Positions 1 through 5,444 of a stretch of DNA of 5,444 bases are shown one piece after another. Positions within the stretch are counted from its first letter, which is position 1, and every line of letters starts with the position of its first letter. The DNA is from Burkholderiaceae bacterium (GTDB lineage Bacteria > Pseudomonadota > Gammaproteobacteria > Burkholderiales > Burkholderiaceae_C). The DNA lies in assembly GCA_030726195.1 (NCBI GenBank), contig JANREF010000176.1, positions 1 to 5,444 of the forward strand, given 5' to 3'. The position numbers were made by a program, and so were the translations under genes. The notes beneath the pieces are model-generated. The model was not told the DNA's origin, did not search any database, and saw only the letters and a program-made list of their open reading frames with translations.

Positions 1-191
1 GCTTTGAGGTGAGCACGAGCTACCTGCAGGGCGACACTGCCGCAGTGATTGCCCAACAGGTGAGCGCACAACAGGCCGACTTGTTGGTGATGGGCGTGGG
101 CACGCATTCACCGCTGCGCCAGTTTTTGTTTGGCTCTAAGACCACTGGCATTTTGCGTGCGGTGTCTGTTCCCGCGCTGATCATTCGTTGA
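1..191 (+). CDS. Universal stress protein (UspA family), C-terminal part, 5' end outside window
   Basis: The open frame enters from the left edge (codons from base 3) and ends at TGA 189-191, leaving about 62 residues. They match the last third of a UspA domain: a stretch ending in an alternating hydrophobic strand (ADLLVMGVGTH), a loop with SPLRQFLFGS, a helix (TTGILRAVSV) and the closing strand PALIIR, a typical end for this fold. UspA proteins are cytoplasmic nucleotide-binding proteins induced by stress or growth arrest. The usual ATP-binding pattern G-x2-G-x9-G-[ST] is degenerate here: the GS pair is present, but counting from the first glycine the second glycine is a threonine, so ATP binding cannot be assumed. 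A GTG at 9-11 is an internal codon and not the likely start, because the fold needs about 80 more residues upstream. The gene converges on the photolyase operon. Confidence 0.86.
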   Translation, partial: FEVSTSYLQGDTAAVIAQQVSAQQADLLVMGVGTHSPLRQFLFGSKTTGILRAVSVPALIIR

Positions 192-211
192 TCAATCGCC
201 GATCATTTATT
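189..211 (+). terminator. Possible weak terminator after the usp gene
   Basis: TGATC (189-193) and GATCA (201-205) are inverted copies that can form a 5-bp stem with a 7-base loop. The T-rich run TTTATT (206-211) follows. The stem includes the usp stop codon and has only two G-C pairs, so it is much weaker than a standard intrinsic terminator. The two GATCA words lie 11 bases apart and may instead be part of the 11-bp repeat pattern described next. Confidence 0.22.
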
Positions 212-308
212 CATTACCCCCTGATTACCTCCTGATTACCTCCTGATAACCCGCGGATTGTCTACAGACCACCTGCAGACCACCGACAGACCACCCGCAG
301 GTGACCTG
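210..308. repeat. Degenerate tandem array of nine 11-bp units in convergent intergenic DNA
   Basis: Read in steps of 11 from base 210, the DNA falls into two related blocks. Block one has CTGATTACCTC at 221-231 and again, identical, at 232-242, with looser copies at 210-220 (8 of 11 match) and 243-253. Block two has CAGACCACC plus two variable bases at 265-275, 276-286 and 287-297, with a looser copy at 298-308. The 11 bases between the blocks (254-264) keep the phase and match the first unit at 7 of 11 positions. The two unit types also share 7 of 11 positions, so they may descend from one motif. The period is close to one turn of DNA. The array lies between two converging genes and I see no believable coding frame through it. 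Function unknown; replication slippage is the simplest origin. Confidence 0.75.
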
Positions 309-346
309 GTGACGAACCAGCGGCGAACGACACATGGGCTCATGAC

Positions 347-360
347 CGGCCGGCTGGCCG
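347..360 (-). terminator. GC hairpin just after the photolyase operon's last stop codon
   Basis: CGGCC (347-351) and GGCCG (356-360) form a perfect 5-bp all-GC stem with a 4-base loop. On the - strand it starts 7 bases after the TAA of the last operon gene (370-368). That is where a transcript-end structure is expected, but no T-run follows on that strand. It is therefore either a Rho-assisted or 3'-stabilising hairpin, or chance in GC-rich DNA. Confidence 0.3.
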
Positions 361-367
361 CCACAGG

Positions 368-1930
368 TTACAAGTCGTCCAGGTTCGCACGCAAGGCCTG
401 CGCCTTGTGTTGTATGGCTGTGCGCTGCTCATCGCTCATGCGGTGCAGGTTTTTGTACACCATACCCAGGCGGAAGTTGCCTTGTAAGCGCGCTTGGTGC
501 CGATCAAAGAAGTCCCAATACAAGGCGTTGAAGGGGCAGGCCGCGTCTCCCAATTTCTCGGCCTTGTTGTAGTGGCAGGATGTGCAGTAGTTGCTCATGC
601 GGTCTATGTAGGCGGCGCTGGACACGTACGGCTTGGTCGCCAATAGGCCGCCATCGGCGTATTGGCTCATACCGAGGGTGTTGGGCAACTCCACCCACTC
701 GAAAGCATCGATGTACACCCCCAAGTACCACTGGTGCACTTGCTGCGGCGATACGCCCGCGAGCAAGGCAAAGTTGCCAATGACCATCAAGCGCTGAATG
801 TGGTGTGCGTAAGCGTGCTCTAGCGACTGGCCAATGGCGTGCTGCATGCAGCGCATGCGGGTCTGCCCCGTCCAAAACCATTTCGGCAAGTCGGTGCTGT
901 GCGCCAGTGCATTGTGTTCGTCGTAGCCCGGCATGTTGGCCCAATACACGCCGCGCACATACTCACGCCAACCCAGTATTTGCCGCACAAAACCTTCCAC
1001 GGCCTCTATGGGCGCGTCACCACTTGCCAGCGCTTGCTCGGCACGGCGAATCACCTCCAAGGGCGAGAGCATTTTCACGTTCAACGCGAACGACAGCAGC
1101 GCATGAAACAAACGCCAAGCGTCGGTGTGCATGGCGTCTTGGTAGCGGCCAAAGTTGGGCAGTGCGTCGCGCATGAAATCATCGAGTTGCGCCAAGGCTT
1201 GGGCACGGTTCAATGGCCAACGAAACGCTTGGGCCTGCGCATGGCCAAAGGTCTGCACGCCGCTGGCCTGTATGGTGTTCCACAACACGCTGTGGTCGTG
1301 TGTGGGGCGCGTGTCTATCGGCTCTGGCGGGTCTGCGCGCTTGCCGCTGGGGCCTTGCCATGCGTTGCGGTTGTCGGCATCAAAGTTCCATTGCCCGCCA
1401 ACAGGTTTGCGGCTCTCGTCTAACAGCACTGCGTGCTTGAGGCGCATGGCCCTGTAAAACGTCTCCATCAACCACGATTTTTTGCCTGCAAACTGATCTT
1501 GCACATCCAAGCGCTCACTCAAAAAGTGCTCGCTGGACACGCTGGTGACCTGCAAGGGTGTGTCGTGCTGCCAAGCGCGCAACAAGCTGTCTAAGCGCCA
1601 CTCATCGGGCAATTGACATTGCACTTGTGTACAGCCCATGCGCTGTGCCACCGACTCCAGGTTGTGCGGTATGTGATGCAAGTTATCTGCATCGTCTATG
1701 GCGATGTAGTGCACCCGGTGACCGTTGGCGCTCAGCTGGGTGGCAAAGTCACGCATGGCCGCAAAGATGGCAATGACTTTTTGCGCATGATGGCGTACGT
1801 AGTCTGTTTCGCTGCGCACCTCCATCAACACGTACACCACGCCCTCGTCTACTCGGGCAAACCAGCTGTGCTGTGGGTTGAGTTGGTCGCCCAAAATAAG
1901 GCGCAGGCAAGTGGTTGGCTTCACAAACAA
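368..1930 (-). CDS. FeS-BCP-type (6-4) photolyase / cryptochrome-like flavoprotein
   Basis: A 520-residue protein of the iron-sulfur bacterial cryptochrome/photolyase class (FeS-BCP; 'deoxyribodipyrimidine photolyase-related'). Characterised members such as Agrobacterium PhrB use FAD, a lumazine antenna and a [4Fe-4S] cluster to repair (6-4) photoproducts with light. The N-terminal Rossmann domain opens with the family signature LRLILGDQLN (residues 9-18). Four likely cluster cysteines are C361, C449, C452 and C465. Their spacing equals that which I recall for PhrB (350, 438, 441, 454), a constant shift of 11. The same shift places the HH pair 376-377 on PhrB H365-H366, the latter catalytic. 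FAD-pocket motifs include GWREYVRG (320-327) and GMSQYADGG (420-428). Length is normal for the family. The frame opens at TTG 1930; GTG 1924-1922, with GAGA eight bases upstream, is an equally good or better start (518 residues), and no ATG is available. It is the last gene of the operon, 76 bases after CRY-DASH. No symbol is given because phrB is also used for unrelated CPD photolyases. Confidence 0.95.
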   Translation of the reverse strand: MFVKPTTCLRLILGDQLNPQHSWFARVDEGVVYVLMEVRSETDYVRHHAQKVIAIFAAMRDFATQLSANGHRVHYIAIDDADNLHHIPHNLESVAQRMGCTQVQCQLPDEWRLDSLLRAWQHDTPLQVTSVSSEHFLSERLDVQDQFAGKKSWLMETFYRAMRLKHAVLLDESRKPVGGQWNFDADNRNAWQGPSGKRADPPEPIDTRPTHDHSVLWNTIQASGVQTFGHAQAQAFRWPLNRAQALAQLDDFMRDALPNFGRYQDAMHTDAWRLFHALLSFALNVKMLSPLEVIRRAEQALASGDAPIEAVEGFVRQILGWREYVRGVYWANMPGYDEHNALAHSTDLPKWFWTGQTRMRCMQHAIGQSLEHAYAHHIQRLMVIGNFALLAGVSPQQVHQWYLGVYIDAFEWVELPNTLGMSQYADGGLLATKPYVSSAAYIDRMSNYCTSCHYNKAEKLGDAACPFNALYWDFFDRHQARLQGNFRLGMVYKNLHRMSDEQRTAIQHKAQALRANLDDL

Positions 1931-2006
1931 AATCTCATGGTTGGCGGGTTGGTGGGTCGACTGCTCAGCGGGTCAAGTGCGGCATCAGGCGTGCACTGAC
2001 GCAACG

Positions 2007-3413
2007 CTAGGCCGTGGCAAGCTCCAGCCAATAGCGCGTGTAGCGGCCTTGCGGGTCGTGTGTTTTAGCTTGCCAGTGCACATCAAATCGCCGCCCACCT
2101 TGCGGGTCGCTGCCTAGGCCTGCGATGTACAACCAATTGCCCGTGTTGCTCATGACGTCAAAATCCAACAGCGCATGTTCAAACCAAGCGGCACCCCAGC
2201 GCCAATCGCCTGCGCACTCGTGCAGCCAATAGCTGGCCACCACCTGACGCATGCGGTTAGACAAACAGCCCGTTAAGCGCAGTTCGTGCATGCCTGCATT
2301 GACAAAGTCACTGCCGGTTTGCCCAGTGCACCAACGCTCGAACTGGCGCGGCTGTGCGGCTTCAAACGCCGAGCCACGTCGGTACAAGGCCACGCCATCG
2401 CGCTTGTGTAGCCACCGGAAGTGCTCACGCCACAGCAACTCAAATCCAATCCAATAGCTTGAGTCGCTCGCACCTCGGCGTGTCTCAAAGGCTTTGAGTG
2501 TGTGCCACACCATCACGGGCGACAAGCAGCCACGCGCCAGCCACAGCGACAACTTGGTAGCATACGTTGCCCCCATCAAACCGTTGCGTGTGGCTTTGTA
2601 GTGGTGTGCCAAATCGCTAGAAAAATAGCGGTCCATGTGCTGCAAGCCGGCACGCTCACTCACCTCTAAGGCTTGGTCAAACTGCGCAGGCACATCCAGC
2701 GCAGGCGGGGCTGTATGTGCATCGCTAAAGCCTTGTGCGGCGAGAGCAGTACGCAGTGGCTCAAACCCCACCGCTACATTGACCGCTTCGGTATGCGATT
2801 CACCGACCACTGCACCCGGCATGCTGGGGAGGCTATGGGGCACAGGCAGCAGTTCACGCACGGGCATACCAGCTTGTTCGACGTGCTTGCGAAACGCCGT
2901 AAACACACTGGGCACAGCAGACAGCGCGTGCGCTGTCTTCGCTTGTGTGCGATGCGCTGCGGCTTGTCTGGGCTGCTCAAAGCCGACATCCTGTGCACGC
3001 AGCAAGTCGCTGGCATCAATGACTTCTACCGGCACATGTGCGGCCAACGCCTGCGCATCGTCACACTCAAAAGGCGCAGGAATGGCTTGGGTGAACACGC
3101 GCACGGCACTGCCGGGATAGGCTGCCCGCAGGGTATCGACCAACCGGGCCAGCGCAGCTGCGGGCGGCCCAGAAGCCACCCACAGACTGTGGCCAAAGGC
3201 CGTCAAACTGCGGTGCACGTCCGAGGTGGCGTGTTGCCAAGCCACGCGCCGGTGCGCACTTTGACGCGCAAATGGCATGGGCCAAGGCCCGCGCGCTGCG
3301 CTGTCGTCTACCGTCACACACAACAGATGATCGGCGTTAGCCATGGCCGCATGCAGCGTGGCGTTATCACTGAGACGAAAGTCGTCGCGCCACCACAGCA
3401 CGTGTATGTTCAC
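2007..3413 (-). CDS. DASH-type cryptochrome / photolyase (CRY-DASH)
   Basis: A 468-residue cytoplasmic flavoprotein. Residues 1 to about 130 form the photolyase antenna domain, beginning with the strand [20 protein letters not shown]. The C-terminal FAD domain carries CRY-DASH hallmarks: [11 protein letters not shown] (271-281), WLARGCLSP (291-299), [15 protein letters not shown] (320-334), FVNAGMHEL then [14 protein letters not shown] (370-396), and [21 protein letters not shown] (417-437) leading to the ending [11 protein letters not shown]330 and W427 sit where photolyases keep the substrate-contacting Glu and the FAD-proximal Trp. CRY-DASH proteins bind FAD and often MTHF, and characterised members repair cyclobutane dimers mainly in single-stranded DNA; some also signal. 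One oddity is T424 in the SN-x-GNW loop, where I remember an aromatic residue as usual. The start is GTG 3413, because it overlaps the upstream TGA as GTGA and has AAGGG eight bases before it. An upstream GTG at 3434 would add seven residues (475) but lacks these signs. Stop is TAG 2009-2007. Confidence 0.95.
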   Translation of the reverse strand: MNIHVLWWRDDFRLSDNATLHAAMANADHLLCVTVDDSAARGPWPMPFARQSAHRRVAWQHATSDVHRSLTAFGHSLWVASGPPAAALARLVDTLRAAYPGSAVRVFTQAIPAPFECDDAQALAAHVPVEVIDASDLLRAQDVGFEQPRQAAAHRTQAKTAHALSAVPSVFTAFRKHVEQAGMPVRELLPVPHSLPSMPGAVVGESHTEAVNVAVGFEPLRTALAAQGFSDAHTAPPALDVPAQFDQALEVSERAGLQHMDRYFSSDLAHHYKATRNGLMGATYATKLSLWLARGCLSPVMVWHTLKAFETRRGASDSSYWIGFELLWREHFRWLHKRDGVALYRRGSAFEAAQPRQFERWCTGQTGSDFVNAGMHELRLTGCLSNRMRQVVASYWLHECAGDWRWGAAWFEHALLDFDVMSNTGNWLYIAGLGSDPQGGRRFDVHWQAKTHDPQGRYTRYWLELATA

Positions 3414-3426
3414 CGCCTGCGCCCTT
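3410..3426 (-). promoter_or_regulatory. Ribosome-binding site and GTGA stop/start overlap coupling DUF2256 to CRY-DASH
   Basis: On the - strand AAGGG (3426-3422) lies eight bases before GTG 3413-3411. That GTG shares bases with the TGA stop (3412-3410) of the preceding gene. This four-base overlap is the classic arrangement for translational coupling and decides the CRY-DASH start. Confidence 0.75.
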
Positions 3427-3595
3427 GCAGCCACGGCGCGTCTGCAGCCTCAGCGCCCGCGCGGGGGCCCGCGCCGCTGCAACGCTTGGAGCAGTAGCGC
3501 ACCTGCTCCCAGTCGCGCTCCCACTTCTTTCGCCAAGAGAAAGGTAGGCCGCAACTGAGGCATATTTTTTGTGGGAGATCGTGCTTTTTGCGCAT
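3410..3595 (-). CDS. DUF2256 small zinc-ribbon-like protein
   Basis: A 61-residue basic protein that matches the DUF2256 family: [12 protein letters not shown], then [15 protein letters not shown], then VRYCSKRC. The four cysteines C12, C15, C35 and C39 (CxxC and CxxxC) form a plausible zinc site around a Trp-rich basic core (W21, W25, W29). No biochemical function is established as far as I know. The family is often found beside photolyase/cryptochrome genes, and it is directly coupled to CRY-DASH here. Residues 40-61 are an Ala/Gly/Arg-rich tail after the last cysteine, longer than the few residues I would expect. This tail encodes the GC hairpin and the CRY-DASH ribosome-binding site, so its sequence may be shaped by RNA needs. 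The start is ATG 3595-3593 because family members begin right at this K/R-K-K-x-x-L-P segment. A TTG at 3613 would add six residues but lies inside a hairpin stem. Function unknown; DNA or flavoprotein interaction is only a guess. Confidence 0.9.
   Translation of the reverse strand: MRKKHDLPQKICLSCGLPFSWRKKWERDWEQVRYCSKRCSGAGPRAGAEAADAPWLQGRRR
3451..3479 (-). other. Strong GC-rich hairpin in the DUF2256 tail, upstream of the CRY-DASH start
   Basis: An outer stem pairs 3451-3455 with 3475-3479 (CAGCG/CGCTG). After a three-base bulge (3456-3458), an inner stem pairs 3459-3464 with 3469-3474 (GCGCGG/CCGCGC), with a 4-base loop. That is 11 pairs, nearly all G-C. In the mRNA it ends 24 bases before the AAGGG of CRY-DASH and lies wholly within DUF2256 codons. 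It could slow ribosomes or isolate the downstream start, but a GC-rich Ala/Gly/Arg/Pro tail can also form such pairing by chance. Confidence 0.5.
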
Positions 3596-3609
3596 GCGCT
3601 CAGTATGTA

Positions 3610-3634
3610 CCAAGCCCCAGCACTAGCGGCTTGG
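3610..3634 (-). other. Perfect 7-bp inverted repeat between the first two operon genes
   Basis: On the + strand CCAAGCC (3610-3616) pairs perfectly with GGCTTGG (3628-3634) across an 11-base loop, which can itself form a small GC/GC pairing. It sits in the 62-base gap between the DUF6172-like stop and the DUF2256 ATG. No T-run follows in the direction of transcription, so it does not look like a full terminator. It could be an mRNA-processing or stability element, or a protein-binding palindrome. Confidence 0.45.
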
Positions 3635-3657
3635 CAAGCGCAATACCCGAGCAGCGC

Positions 3658-4032
3658 TTACTGATTCGCGTCGCTTGGGTGGTTGTCGATGTCAGCACCC
3701 GTGCCATCGCCTTCACCCGATGCGTCTTCGCCCCATGGCTGGGCCACGTTGCGGTACACACGGGCTTGCGCCAACGGCTCAATATGGGCAAACAACGCAG
3801 TCGCGCCTGCAGCCACAGTCGCATCAATCACCTCGGTGAGCTGCTGCGGGTGCACGCTTTGTGCGGTCTCTTCAGACGCACCCACCAGGCACGTGAAGGT
3901 CCAAAAATGCATGCCTGCGGGCAGGTCTTTGTCGCGACAACGCTTGATGTACTTGCGAATGTCATTTTTTGCGGCTTCTAGCAAGCGGTCAGGGTTTTTG
4001 CCTTCAACGCGCAGGTCGTATGTTTTCTTCAT
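3658..4032 (-). CDS. Small conserved protein of unknown function, DUF6172-like
   Basis: A 124-residue soluble protein with no signal peptide or membrane segment. From memory it matches the family named DUF6172: MKKTYDLRVEGKNPDRLLEAAKNDIRKYIKR at the start, then LPAGMHFWTFTCLVG (38-51), a helix (HPQQLTEVIDATVAAG, 61-76) and an alternating segment ending near VYRN. The family name needs a profile search, but the frame looks real. The N-terminal helix 16-33 is rich in Lys and Arg. Residues 101-124 form an acidic, low-complexity tail rich in Asp and Gly that looks disordered and is probably variable. The start is ATG 4032-4030, since homologues I remember begin MKKTF/Y. A TTG at 4077 would add 15 residues unlike the family. 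A clear Shine-Dalgarno is lacking (only GGGCGC before the ATG). It is the first gene of the photolyase operon, and its job there is unknown. Confidence 0.8.
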   Translation of the reverse strand: MKKTYDLRVEGKNPDRLLEAAKNDIRKYIKRCRDKDLPAGMHFWTFTCLVGASEETAQSVHPQQLTEVIDATVAAGATALFAHIEPLAQARVYRNVAQPWGEDASGEGDGTGADIDNHPSDANQ

Positions 4033-4261
4033 GCGCCCATTATCGGTTACTCCAAGCGCCGGCTTTGCAAGTCGCAAGCCAGGTCAATGCCCCGCACCAC
4101 CATCACCTTCTGTCACGTCGCATTAGCCCAGCTTAACAGCTTGAAAGGCTTGTCAATTCGACGTTATGCGCCAAATGCATATCTGCAAACCTTACTGGCC
4201 TTGGACGAACAGCTATGCCAAGCCTACAGTCGCACCCAACCGATCAACCCACCGAGGCCTT
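4033..4261. promoter_or_regulatory. Divergent intergenic region between the photolyase operon and glutamate dehydrogenase
   Basis: These 229 bases separate two outward-facing genes, so both promoters should lie here, but none is convincing. Toward the dehydrogenase the best pair is TTGAAA (4141-4146) and TATGCG (4165-4170), 18 bases apart and with a poor -10. Toward the operon, GATAAT lies on the - strand (4044-4039) only six bases before the ATG, without a matching -35. If used, it would give an almost leaderless mRNA. A near-direct repeat CAGCTTAA/CAGCTTGA starts at 4129 and 4137. I see no credible gene: the one open + strand frame (from 4087) runs into the dehydrogenase in a different frame. 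Confidence 0.35.
4254..4257 (+). promoter_or_regulatory. Ribosome-binding site of glutamate dehydrogenase
   Basis: GAGG lies four bases before ATG 4262, slightly closer than ideal but the only purine-rich match nearby. It supports this ATG as the start. Confidence 0.5.
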
Positions 4262-5444
4262 ATGTCTACCGAAACGCACCTACACAACTTGCCCTCCTAC
4301 TTGGACGCCAATCATTTGGGACCTTGGGGCGTTTATTTGCAACAAGTTGAGCGCGTCACGCCCTATCTGGGCAGCTTGGCGCGATGGGTGGACACACTCA
4401 AGCGACCCAAGCGTATTCTGGTCGTGGATGTGCCCATTCACCTAGACGACGGCAGCATTGCCCACTTTGAAGGCTACCGCGTGCAACACAACTTGTCGCG
4501 CGGTCCTGGCAAGGGCGGCGTGCGTTTTCACCAAGATGTCACGCTGTCCGAGGTCATGGCGCTGTCGGCTTGGATGTCGGTCAAAAATGCAGCAGTGAAC
4601 GTGCCGTTTGGCGGTGCCAAAGGCGGTATTCGCATTGACCCGCGCAACTACTCCAAAGGTGAGCTAGAGCGTGTGACCCGACGCTACACCAGCGAAATTG
4701 GCATCATCATTGGCCCGTCCAAAGACATACCTGCACCGGATGTGAACACCAACGAACAAGTCATGGCCTGGATGATGGATACCTACTCCATGAACCAAGG
4801 CGGCACCGCCACCGGCGTGGTGACTGGCAAGCCCATTGATTTGGGTGGTTCACTGGGGCGGCGCGAGGCCACTGGCCGCGGCGTGTTCACCGTCGGCTTG
4901 GAGGCGGCACAACACATGGGCCTGCGCATAGAAGGCGCGCGTGTGGCCGTGCAAGGTCTAGGCAACGTAGGCGGCACAGCGGCCAAACTGTTTGGCGCGG
5001 CTGGCGCACTGTTGGTCGCGGTGCAAGACCACGGTGGCGCGGTGGTCAACGACAAGGGCTTTGACATACCAGCCTTGTTAGCACACGTGGCGCAGCACGG
5101 CTCGGTTGCGGGCTTCACCGGCGGTGATGCCATGGACCCTGATGCGTTTTGGGATGTGCAATGCGACATACTGATACCGGCCGCACTCGAAGGCCAGCTC
5201 ACGGCAGACAACGCGCACCGCATCCAAGCGAAACTGATTCTGGAAGGTGCCAACGGCCCCACCACACCACAAGCCGACGACATACTCAGCGACAAGGGTG
5301 TGGTCATTGTGCCCGACGTGATTGCCAACGCAGGTGGCGTCACTGTGAGCTACTTTGAATGGGTGCAAGACTTCTCCAGTTTTTTCTGGAGTGAAGATGA
5401 AATCAATGCGCGCTTGGTACGCATCATGAAGGACGCATTTGACG
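4262..5444 (+). CDS. gdhA: Glutamate dehydrogenase (Glu/Leu/Phe/Val dehydrogenase family), 3' end outside window
   Basis: The frame runs from ATG 4262 to the right edge: 394 codons of a family usually about 430 residues long, so roughly 35-40 are missing. The enzyme interconverts glutamate with 2-oxoglutarate and ammonium using NAD(P), normally as a cytoplasmic hexamer. The substrate domain shows [10 protein letters not shown] (81-90), [15 protein letters not shown] (108-122) and [15 protein letters not shown] (151-165). K84, K108, K120 and D160 have the same mutual spacing as the active-site residues K89, K113, K125 and D165 that I recall from Clostridium symbiosum GDH. The coenzyme domain has the Rossmann glycine motif GLGNVG (232-237), then VAVQDHGG with D256 near the second strand's end, which leans to NAD but does not prove it. 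Further signatures are PAALEGQLT (306-314), [10 protein letters not shown] (327-336) and [19 protein letters not shown] (351-369). The symbol is the generic one; the protein is the shorter class and not a close match to E. coli GdhA. It is divergent from the photolyase operon and probably functionally unrelated. Confidence 0.97.
   Translation, partial: MSTETHLHNLPSYLDANHLGPWGVYLQQVERVTPYLGSLARWVDTLKRPKRILVVDVPIHLDDGSIAHFEGYRVQHNLSRGPGKGGVRFHQDVTLSEVMALSAWMSVKNAAVNVPFGGAKGGIRIDPRNYSKGELERVTRRYTSEIGIIIGPSKDIPAPDVNTNEQVMAWMMDTYSMNQGGTATGVVTGKPIDLGGSLGRREATGRGVFTVGLEAAQHMGLRIEGARVAVQGLGNVGGTAAKLFGAAGALLVAVQDHGGAVVNDKGFDIPALLAHVAQHGSVAGFTGGDAMDPDAFWDVQCDILIPAALEGQLTADNAHRIQAKLILEGANGPTTPQADDILSDKGVVIVPDVIANAGGVTVSYFEWVQDFSSFFWSEDEINARLVRIMKDAFD

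Noticed and set aside
210..308. CRISPR array
   Set aside because: Units are 11 bp and directly abutting with no spacers, and there are no cas genes.
258..572. + strand open frame across the 11-bp repeat array
   Set aside because: It begins in the repeats and runs antisense into the C-terminus of FeS-BCP; its length comes from the repeat lacking stops in that frame.
839..1423. + strand open frame (194 codons) opposite the FeS-BCP gene
   Set aside because: It lies fully inside the FeS-BCP coding region on the other strand and has no family resemblance.
2673..3497. Long + strand open frame (274 codons) opposite CRY-DASH
   Set aside because: It mirrors a strongly supported gene, its product shows no recognisable domain and is rich in Arg, His and Cys as expected for a shadow frame in GC-rich DNA.
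3596..3613. TTG 3613 as the DUF2256 start
   Set aside because: The six extra residues are not part of the family N-terminus, there is no ribosome-binding site, and the codon lies in the 3610-3634 hairpin stem; ATG 3595 fits better.
4033..4077. TTG 4077 as the start of the DUF6172-like protein
   Set aside because: It would add 15 residues before the MKKTYDL start that looks like the family N-terminus, and it would run through the region needed for a promoter and leader.
4087..4350. + strand open frame (87 codons) in the divergent intergenic region
   Set aside because: It overlaps the dehydrogenase start by 89 bases in another frame, has no ribosome-binding site and no recognisable product.
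4783..5343. - strand open frame (186 codons) opposite glutamate dehydrogenase
   Set aside because: The Ser/Pro/Ala/Thr-rich product is the typical shadow of a Gly/Ala-rich gene; the + strand frame carries all family motifs.

Overview
The window reads as chromosomal DNA from a GC-rich Gram-negative bacterium. A betaproteobacterium of the Burkholderiales/Comamonadaceae type fits best. This is inferred from the protein sequences and the gene set (CRY-DASH plus FeS-type photolyase, UspA, a roughly 430-residue glutamate dehydrogenase), not from a marker gene. There is no sign of phage, transposon, CRISPR, tRNA or rRNA.

Layout. Bases 1-191 hold the 3' end of a universal stress protein gene on the + strand. 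Bases 192-367 are a convergent intergenic region dominated by an unusual array of 11-bp units. From 4032 down to 368 four genes run together on the - strand, in transcription order: a 124-residue DUF6172-like protein (4032-3658), a 61-residue DUF2256 zinc-ribbon protein (3595-3410), a DASH-type cryptochrome/photolyase (3413-2007) and an FeS-BCP-type (6-4) photolyase/cryptochrome (1930-368). Bases 4033-4261 are a divergent promoter region. From 4262 to the right edge runs a glutamate dehydrogenase gene on the + strand, missing about the last 35-40 codons.

How the genes fit together. The four - strand genes look like one light/UV-repair operon. Two flavoproteins of different photolyase classes are preceded by two small proteins of unknown function. 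The DUF2256 stop and the CRY-DASH start overlap as GTGA, which points to translational coupling. A strong GC hairpin lies just before the CRY-DASH ribosome-binding site. CRY-DASH proteins act on cyclobutane dimers (in single-stranded DNA in characterised cases), and FeS-BCP proteins characterised in other bacteria repair (6-4) photoproducts, so together they could cover both main UV lesions. The two small proteins are the least understood part and the best candidates for new biology. The glutamate dehydrogenase is a separate, divergently transcribed metabolic gene.
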